Shown: one piece after another, positions 56,174-64,000 of the stretch | Layout: every line of letters starts with the position of its first letter | Numbering within the stretch: the first letter of the stretch is position 1 | NCBI GenBank assembly: GCA_907165135.1 | Contig: OU015566.1 | Coordinates: 7,796,157-7,860,156, forward strand | DNA: 64,000 bases | From: Oikopleura dioica | Taxonomy: Eukaryota > Chordata > Appendicularia > Copelata > Oikopleuridae | Direction of reading: 5' to 3' | Notes under the pieces: generated by a model | Databases searched by the model: none | The model's input: only the letters and a program-made list of their open reading frames with translations | What the model was told of the DNA's origin: nothing | Position numbers and translations under genes: made by a program

Positions 56174-56568
56174 ATGACGAGCCCAAAAGAGAGACTTGAA
56201 TTCGCCGACACACTTCGCCAAAATGTCGACCATTGCAACTACGCGAGTCGGACTGCAGCTCCGGCTAAAGAGCGGCCTAGGATCAACGATCCTCTTATAA
56301 CCGTTCGACCACAACCGACAAGAAAGGACTTCCAATATTTCATGGGGGTTATGTTGAAACGATCGAGTGCCAAGCCGCCAACTTAAAAATCATCGGCAAC
56401 CTGCTCAAACAGGAGAATTACTACTCAGAACACGACCAGCGGCGACAGGAACAAGTGAACATCGTGCAGAACATGTTCGATGGCTTTCGCTACAGCGGAC
56501 CGCTTCAGAAAAATATTACAAGCCTGCGAATTCCACTCAACGACAATGTTCATGAACTTCAAAGCTGA
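56174..56568 (+). CDS. Small unknown protein, apparent frameshift in a G run
   Basis: The ATG after a TTTTCAG acceptor opens MTSPKERLEFADTLRQNVDH and continues to TRKDFQYFMG. The frame then stops at 56384-56386, while the neighbouring frame carries GYVETIECQAANLKIIGNLL through EQVNIVQNMFDGFRYSGPLQ to a TGA at 56566. One extra G in the five-G run at 56344-56348 would join them into about 130 residues. Codon style is the same on both sides, so I read this as one gene with a one-base indel (assembly error or real lesion). No domain recognised; no signal peptide. Confidence 0.5.
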
Positions 56569-57279
56569 TGTCGGGCCGATGTTAACTTCTTCAAGGAAGG
56601 AAAATAATCGAGCTTGAACATTTTCATTCCAACCATTATATATTTTTTAATCTGTGCGATTCTGTATCCTTTTTCTGCTGCCTATTTTACGTGTTATTAC
56701 TTGCTTCTATTTTTTTATTTTCAACGGAAATTCGATGTCAATAAATTCAAAATCATCCTTGCTGTCTTCAAATTGCTCATTCAATCGACTAAAGCTTTAA
56801 TATATAAATTCTTATACAATTCGGACGGAAATTGATGTCTGGTTCCAGATCTAACCTTTAGAATCAGGAAGGAAAGGTAGAAACTAGCTGAGCCACGCCC
56901 AACGGAAGTGCCTCTCAGAGAGTCTCAGCCTTGATTTTCCGTTCAAACGAGATTCTTCAAAGTAGTAGAGGCTGTACCTTCTGCCAGCTGTGACACTACT
57001 CCTTCCACCAAATTTAGATGTTTCAACATAGTGCTCGTTTCGTGTATATTGCGATATTGATAGAAAAATTAGATTTTTCCGGAAAATACTTACTAAATAA
57101 GGTAAGAAATAATTTTCACGAACTAATTTATAGAACAAGTTTTCATAAAAATACCTAGACATCTTCATAAAGGTATGAACTATGAAAAAAAAACAAAAAG
57201 AACACTTTATTTAGTGAAGATTGAAAGCTGAATTTATTCGCGATATATGTTACAAATGAAAATATAAGCACTCAAGATT
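56569..57279. other. Convergent intergenic, no gene seen
   Basis: AT-rich region. Open stretches on both strands have random composition. It contains the 3' flanks of both neighbours. Confidence 0.35.
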
Positions 57280-58184
57280 CTACAAGTCCGATTTTTTCGA
57301 CATGGTCAATCTTCTCAGAATTCCGGATCGTCGACGCTTGGGCGAGGGGATCGCCTCTTCCCAGATGACGATGTCGTCGTCGATTTTGACTTCGATCGAT
57401 CGTCGTTTGGAGGCAGATCGTGTGATGGGTTTTCGGAAGATTGAGCCGAAGAGCGACTTGCGCTTTCGCTTCGGAAGCTTGAATTCGGATGCGGCGGATT
57501 GGATGGAGGTAGTGGACGTGTTTAGGATATCGCTTTCTGAAAAGGAGCTTTAGTAAGGGTCTCTCAATAACTGATGAAATTAAGGCTAAAAGTTCATCCC
57601 TATAAAAGTTTGTCTTATTCAATTAAGCAGGGAGTTTCCAAAGGATTTATGGCCCCGCAATAAATCTGGTCCTCCTTCCAACTCGCTATAAAACATAAGG
57701 GTCTAAAAGTTCGAGCCCCATAAACGACGATAGATGAAAGAAACGGTCAATTTTTATCGTCCCTTGCTTATCTTTCATGGCTCTGCCCATGAGTACCCAC
57801 GCCGCGATATTTTTAAATACAGTGCTTATGCGCCATTTATGTTGATGGCTATCGGCCACTCCAATTGAAGTAGCTCCCACGTGCTTATCCGGGAGAACCA
57901 GCAACATCCTTATCGCCTCTCCCTTGCTTTCCTTTTTTTGCAATTGATGCATATCTCGAAAGAGAAAAAAGGTATTTCTTACCGTTGAGATCGGCCAAGT
58001 TGGAGCAGGAAGCGTATCTGGCGCTCTTTGGAGTCAAGAGCGATCGCTTTGATGCGAAACTCCGGCGCTTCGGAGTGACTGTAGTGGTTGGAAGGGAGTC
58101 TACAGATTCAAGAGCATCTTCGGGAATGGCACATGTGATGACTTCTTCGCGAATGGGCGAGATGCACGAGATGGAGTCGTTCAT
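57280..58184 (-). CDS. Small basic Ser-rich protein, unknown
   Basis: Two exons, about 155 residues. Exon 1 reads MNDSISCISPIREEVITCAI and has clustered phospho-type motifs (TPKRRSF, SKRSLLTPKSA). After a 440-bp intron (about 57545-57983; phase 1, N|E), exon 2 reads SDILNTSTTSIQ, then very basic (FKLPKRKRKSLFGSIFRKP), an acidic island (IEVKIDDDIVIWEEAIPSPK), and ends LTMSKKSDL. Multiple R/K-x-x-S sites suggest a regulated nuclear or cytoskeletal protein, which is inference. The start at 58184 lies 5 bp after CTGCCTTTCAG. Codons are biased to C-ending forms on both exons, supporting that they are real. Confidence 0.6.
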
Positions 58185-58201
58185 ATTTGCTGAAAGGCAG
58201 A
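58185..58201 (-). promoter_or_regulatory. Probable trans-splice acceptor
   Basis: Minus-strand CTGCCTTTCAG, 5 bp before the ATG at 58184. Confidence 0.45.
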
Positions 58202-61200
58202 CTTAGAATAAGTTACTTATTTTTCCCTTTTTTCGATCATGAGTGCCTTATATTTACTTTTGGTTTATTTACGACTCCGATAGTATTTGCGGATTAGGAT
58301 TAGCTAATTTGCAGGTCACAAGACGCGCCGGGAGGCATTGTCCTTAATTTTTCCTTTCTCTAAATTAGGCTGACCTAATTAAGGGTATCCTGGTGGAGGG
58401 GAAAATCGATTGCCCCATGAATCGCTTATTGCAATTTTCCGTGAGCTGGAATCAATCAGGCTTTATTTTTTGAAAGAATCAGGCTGATTTCCCCGTGTCC
58501 AGCGCGTGAAATTTATTTCCCTAATTTCTTGGCATCAAAAAAAAGCTCGAAGTTAGATTCTAGAGCGGCTAATTAGATCAAACACCCGTGGCCCGTCTGT
58601 TATGCAAATTTGCTTCAAGGGCTAAATTTTACATAAAAAACCTTTTTAGGCGGCCTTCTTTTGAAGGTGAATATTTGATTTTGGAGAAACCCACAACAAG
58701 GAAAAAAAATTGAGAATGAAGTAATAAACAATTCTCAAATGTCAAATCAGTTGTGTACTTCCGGTGGTAAAAATCTAAATCAATTATGACGCGAATTTGT
58801 TGGTCTAGCTGTCAAAAAGCAGAAGAGTATTAGATAATTAAGATAATTTGCATTGACGGGGTGATATTTTGGCAAAAAATCATCTTCCTGATAGCAAAAA
58901 TGGAAAATTTTCGTAACAGGAAAATCGTCATCAAAATTCCCAAAAAAGACAAAATACTCAAAGACAGTCAGAATCTAATAAAAGCAACACCTGACGAGAA
59001 TAAATTTCGTCTACTTTCGTCAACAAATTAGCTGAAATCAAGGATGAGTATCGACTTTTCCAAAATTGGAAAGATTCGCGCGAAAACAAGCTCCGTCAAA
59101 TTTACTTCCGCTTTACTGGCTCCGTAATCGGATGCGCATTTTGTAAATCTCGTCGGATTACTTTGTCACGGGCGGCCGGGTCGCGGCTCTTTCGTCCTTG
59201 GAGGATCTTCGTCTCAAGTTTGAGGCTCGTGTGAAATTTCGCCCTTATCTCCTTGAAGATTTAGGCCCCATTATCTGGCTCCCGCTACTTGACTTCATGA
59301 GCCCTTGATCTTGTGTAATGGCCGGTCATGGGAGAATTGGGGTGTAAAAATGAGGTTCTAGGGCGAGACAAACATTAGGTCGAGAAAAATAGATAATGAC
59401 CTGATTTTGAAAGCTTCAAAGCTTCAAGATTTAATTCTATGGAAGTGAGCCAAAAAGCGAAACTCAGAATTTAATTGATCGATTAATTATGATTTAACTG
59501 GCTTTAAATAGTTAGTAAACGACCGTAAATAGTTCAACAAACGAAATTTTTAACTATTTTTCTACATAATAAATCTTGAAGTGAACATAAAAATTTACTC
59601 TTATTTAACTTTCCCAAAATTGATTCTTTCCCTGTTCAATCATTATTTTTTTATTTGTACCTGATGCTGAGGTTCTCTGGTGCTTTCGATAATCTGCAGG
59701 TTGTCAACAAGTCAAGTTTTTCGATGTAATTTTTACTCGAAATTTAGCTCTGTAATGAATTCTGCGTTGGCCAGCTCCCCGCCAATCTATGAATTTTGAA
59801 TGAGGGCGCGGCGGGTGGCGCTCCGGAGTCGCCGCTCCTGAGCTCGGCACGCGCGCGCGAGGTTTGAAAAATAAGGAATTTGCTCAAGGTGAGGCGACCT
59901 GCCGGTGCATTAGCATCATGGGTGGTGCCCTGCCAGGCTCAAATAGATTCTTTATCAATCCTCCTTTCATATTGATATGCGAAAACGACGCGTCGCGATG
60001 ACTTTCACACGGCCGGGTTCTCAGTTGACAAATGACGCCCGTATGCATATTATTAGCGACATGCAAAAACAGACCGAAAACATGCATGAACAAAATGCTC
60101 TTGAAATTTTAGAATTGAAAACTGGACGAAAGAAATCAAGGCTTGACGATTTGGGTGGGAGTAATTTACACTCTCGAGCTGCTGTTGACGGATCCTTCAA
60201 TCTGGACAATAGGCTGAAGTGAAATGGCCCTTTAGGCCTCATTGAGTCCTCATAATGTCAATCGAGTACGTATAGCTCCTGCTTCTCAGCTTGTTACTCG
60301 TTTTTGAGATTCAAAAAACGCGCTCTGTACAAATAGAATAGGGCCTTTGTGTGACAAAAAATGCTGATTGTACTTTTCGTAAAATGCAGCTCCAGCAGCA
60401 TCAACTTCTTGTTAAAACTAAATTGACCTCAAAAATGACCAATTGATCGTTTGAAAGTCCGAAGTTGTTTCTCACGCTACCGGAAGGACTCTTGAGACAC
60501 TCAGAGGCCGCGTTTGATGCGGTGGCGGAATATGTTGTTTTGGGACTGGCCGCTATTTTTTGATATCGCCCGATAAGCAAGCAGAAAGTTCAGAAGCTCG
60601 GGTCAGGCTACACATTCCCAGCCTTTCCGGGATGCCAGGAGCAAAACTTGTTAGTAAGAACTGCCCATATTGAAGCACTGCTCCGGATGTTTCGAGCAAA
60701 ACGGCTGTCAAGAATATGAATCTACTAATCACTTTTCGAGCACTGGAAAATTTTCATGAAGTGGAGACGTTCAAAACTTCCCCTTTCCCAAATTTTTGAA
60801 CCTAAAACAACGCTGGTGTCTATCATTTCCTCCTGGATGCACTTCCGGTCCATATCACATTTTACCGTGGGTACTATACATCCTTAGTCCCGTGAAATAG
60901 ACCGTGAAAAATGCATCGGCTCAGCAGGAGTTTCCATCCTGAAAATGCATATTCTCGATAATCCTCCCCAAAATTGAGGTTCATATTGGAATTCAATTTG
61001 GCCCTGTCGCAGCGTGGGACAATGACATGTGACAATTGTTTGGCTAAAAATAGAAATATTCCAGATTATACAGATTATGCAGCTTGTTGGAGCATGACCC
61101 CGTTGGTGCTAATTTTAGAACCAAGGTTACGAACTTAGCGAGGGAAGAATCGAGGGGGTCAACGGAGGATCGACGGTAAGAGCCGAGATTAGTGAGGAAA

Positions 61201-64000
61201 CTCGGGGGATGGATCAGAAAATGACGGGCATCCGGATTCACGCGTACGATGCACTCTTTGAAAGACCACAAAGATGCTTTTCTCCTGGCAAATTTAAGTT
61301 TTTCTTGTTCGTCCAGTACGAGTTTGAAATTTATAATTTGTTATCAATGATAACTTATCATCCTGACCAACACTGACTTGAGAACTTCCTCAAGAACAGA
61401 CTGAACTCATCATTTTTCAAATCGGCAAAATCAAATTGATGCAGCATTAATTATCGAACCGATAATAGACGAGATAGGTCCCTTATCGTGCCATCCTTGT
61501 AATTCAGGGTCCCCTCCCAGTACTTAGGTTGAAATTAAGGACTCGAGGAACAGCTGTATCTGAATTTTACAAGCTACCGCTCTCACAAATTCGCGAAAAA
61601 CTTATCCACTGAATGGGTCTTTCAATAAAGTGGATAAGATATCGTCGAAAACGTTATTCGGGATAGCTTCCCTTCATGACTTTGAGAGCAATTTCAAAGC
61701 GTATCTGTGCCCTTGTAATCCGTAGTAAAAGGAAATTCTAGAGCTGTTTATAAACTGACCTTGTTCTCGCGGTCGGCGACATGGATCTGGAAGCGATTAC
61801 AGCCTCTGAAGTCGGGGTACCGTTATCAATGCCGCGCATCAGCTTTCATTGCGAGCGGGCTAATGAGTCCGGAACATTCGGATTACCTTGAATCGGCGCC
61901 AAAAAGAGGAACAAAAAGGGGGCCTTTTTGACCTCAGATGAACGACCGATTGGGAAGGCATATAAGTTCATCTGATGAACTTTTTTTCTAGTGCTGTCTG
62001 GCAGACAAAATCACAGTTTATGAGACAAACAAAATTAAGGCTTGGATAGAATGTTTTATATACAGAATTAGCTGCCTTCTCGCCAGTGTTTTCTCTATAA
62101 GTAAACACTGACCGAAAACTGGTGCTAACAAAATTTCGGCGACTTCAAACGAGTTTGAAAGATGTCAAGCAAAATGGTATACAAACGTTGCGCCTCTTAT
62201 ATCTTCTCGGTCAAGGGTGGAAGTGCGTGTGGGAATGTGGCTGTTATTTTCCCGGGTGTCTTTTTATATTGATATAACCTGGCATTTACGATTTTTGTAC
62301 CCTATCTCCTCCGCCTTGCTTTCTTACAAAACTGTTTTGGGGACAACTTCCGGCCAAGTGGCTTCCTTAAAACTTGTTTCAAATGCTTCATTTTTCCCGG
62401 AAGTGGTTGACCTAAGTATTTTTGAAAAATATTGTTTGCCAAAAATTTTTAAATTGGAAGCGAGGGTATAATTTTGGGCAAGAGGGGAAGGAGGAAATTA
62501 TAAATAGATATCGAATGCGCTTGGCGACATTTTTGGGGGCAATTTTCAGAGGCAAGAATTCGAGAAAAATTATACAGGCTTCGTTTGGCATGAAAATTTT
62601 AGGCACCAAAGCTCGATAAAACACTCGATTACGAGCTGAGCTGAGCACACACTTTCGTTTTTTTGCTCCCCAAATAAAAAGCTGTCACGCGCGCAACCTT
62701 ACGAGCTACGGAAAATTTAAGGAGCGTAGGGCAAATAGTAAAGGGCTAACGACAGTCGTTTATGGGTTTTCTTCCGCAATATTTACCGGTAGTCAAGATG
62801 GGCGTTTATGGATTACTCTGGTGGGAGGAAAACAGGATCAGAGGAGCCGCTTTTTAGAAAAGCGTCGAAGATAGATGATGATGGATAAACAACGAAATTA
62901 TCGGATTTTCGAAAAAGAATGATTTGCAAAAGGGCAAGTATCTTTGCGTTTTCTTTTAGAAATAATTTTGTTGTCAGTTAAATTCCAAGTCCTCATTTTA
63001 TGAATAATTTCGACACTCGCAGATTTCCCTGGCGAAGGTCCAAACAAAATTTGTTATCAAAAAAAATTTTTCTGGCTCATTGCTATCGCCCTATTGCTCA
63101 TTCTAAATTGTATTCTACGACACTTATCAGTACTTCGGCAAACCACTTCGCAATTATCCTTATCAATGTTTTATAGACCTTCGAGCACGGGCGTATTTAC
63201 AAGGTTGACCTTTTTCGACGCAGATGTTAGTAAATATTGGGTCTTGCTTGGCCATGTCTGACATTTTCGCGATGGGACTCTCCCATGTAACAGAGGCTCA
63301 TGTCGGATTTTCTGATGAATTGACCCTTTTCCGCGCTTTCGATGAGATAAAGGCCCTGATCAAGTGGCTAGGACTCAAATGGTTCCAGTAAGTTTCGAGC
63401 AAGGAGTGAGTTTTTCAGATGCGTAGAAAGAGTGATCCAGTTTCTGCCTCGTAAAGTCACTGATCATTGATCAGTGATCAAAGGTATTGCAAGGGGGTAA
63501 TGATGCACCCTCCGCGGATTTAATTTCTTTGGCTGACCTTTCAAGTGCTGTCCAAGATGTTAGCTAATTTACGCGAAAATTGGCCCTTGAAGATGAGCCG
63601 GAGCGTTTCAGTGAGCGGATTTCGTCTAGGACTTCTTAGTTCTCTAAATCCGCTATTTATTCTTGGCGAGGCTTTATCGGATAATCAAAATAAACTATTC
63701 GGCGAGATATGAGGGATTAAGAAATTGGCTAATTATCGCTAACAAAATTATACATCCACAAAAAGATTTTCCCATTGCGGATTCTAGTGTCGATTATGGT
63801 CTTATCGTAAACCCGAAGATCTAATCCCACACGAGTTTGTATACTTTAGGCGTGGCTCTCAAGCTGCCCCTACACCCCAGGAGATTCCCCCCAAACACAG
63901 CAAGAGCTCAAGAATCGAAATCTTTGTTGATTTTGGCAAGTGCTTCACCGGTTGTAGGAAATCAGCGAGTGTTGCTGTTGTTTGGTATGGATGCACGTGC
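58202..64000. other. 5.8-kb gene-poor region
   Basis: No gene I can support. It is the longest such block in the window and is not a simple repeat; it has scattered TAATTA and CTAATT homeodomain-type cores, a GC-rich patch at about 59795-59860, and a 21-nt palindrome at 63457-63477. Weak ORFs at 59977-60222 (a basic peptide, MRKRRVAMTFTRPGS...) and 63254-63391 are not convincing. Candidate cis-regulatory DNA of a gene lying beyond the window. Confidence 0.45.

Noticed and set aside
57690-57720. tRNA-like B box (GTTCGAGCCCC)
   Set aside because: No matching A box or cloverleaf could be drawn around it.
57686-57952. 88-codon minus-strand ORF inside the intron of the Ser-rich gene
   Set aside because: Two neighbouring exons join in phase around it and it lacks similarity to anything; it is intron sequence.
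59977-60222. Basic 81-codon ORF in the gene-poor block
   Set aside because: No recognisable domain, no splice or promoter support; could be a retroelement gag remnant but I cannot show it.

Overview
The window looks like nuclear DNA from a larvacean tunicate (Oikopleura-type). The signs are very compact genes on both strands, introns mostly 35-60 bp, short intergenic gaps, a pyrimidine-rich AG just upstream of many start codons (the layout of spliced-leader trans-splicing acceptors), several non-canonical GA-AG or GC-AG introns, and animal gene families (HUWE1, PPP5C, NTAN1, MTAP, P3H, K2P channel, synaptotagmin, AP-1 sigma). The species is inferred from this architecture and was not checked by a search.

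Layout. 0.3-4.1 kb: an LRR protein, two tandem AP-1 sigma adaptin genes, and a small unknown gene sharing an 81-bp divergent promoter. 4.5-8.4 kb: protein phosphatase 5, with a TTAA-flanked MITE in one intron, then N-terminal Asn amidase NTAN1, both minus. 9.1-11.3 kb: MTAP, whose last exon is split by a 949-bp fold-back hAT-like element. 12.3-32.8 kb: a plus-strand run of prolyl 3-hydroxylase (ER), an ARM+BTB protein resembling ARMC5, and the giant HECT E3 ligase HUWE1, which has a 454-bp hAT-like MITE inside a coding exon. 33.1-36.5 kb: a small membrane protein, a basic nuclear-type protein and an ammonium transporter. 39.1-43.0 kb: a two-pore K+ channel, also with a hAT-like MITE inside a coding exon. 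43.2-46.9 kb: a secreted Cys-repeat/polythreonine/TSP1 mucin-like protein. 47.4-58.2 kb: small secreted and membrane proteins, a synaptotagmin without a visible membrane segment, paired EGF-TM proteins, a sulfotransferase, and two small unknown genes. 58.2-64 kb: a gene-poor block.

The most striking signal is three unrelated hAT-type non-autonomous elements, each with an intact 8-bp target duplication, lying within coding exons of three conserved genes (MTAP, HUWE1, K2P). In each case removing the element plus one duplication restores an open conserved reading frame. They may be disruptive alleles, or newly born introns; the K2P case can be removed exactly as a GC-AG intron. Three single-base apparent frameshifts and one in-frame TGA may reflect long-read assembly errors or real lesions. 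The neighbouring genes do not form one pathway; grouping probably reflects compaction and possible operons.
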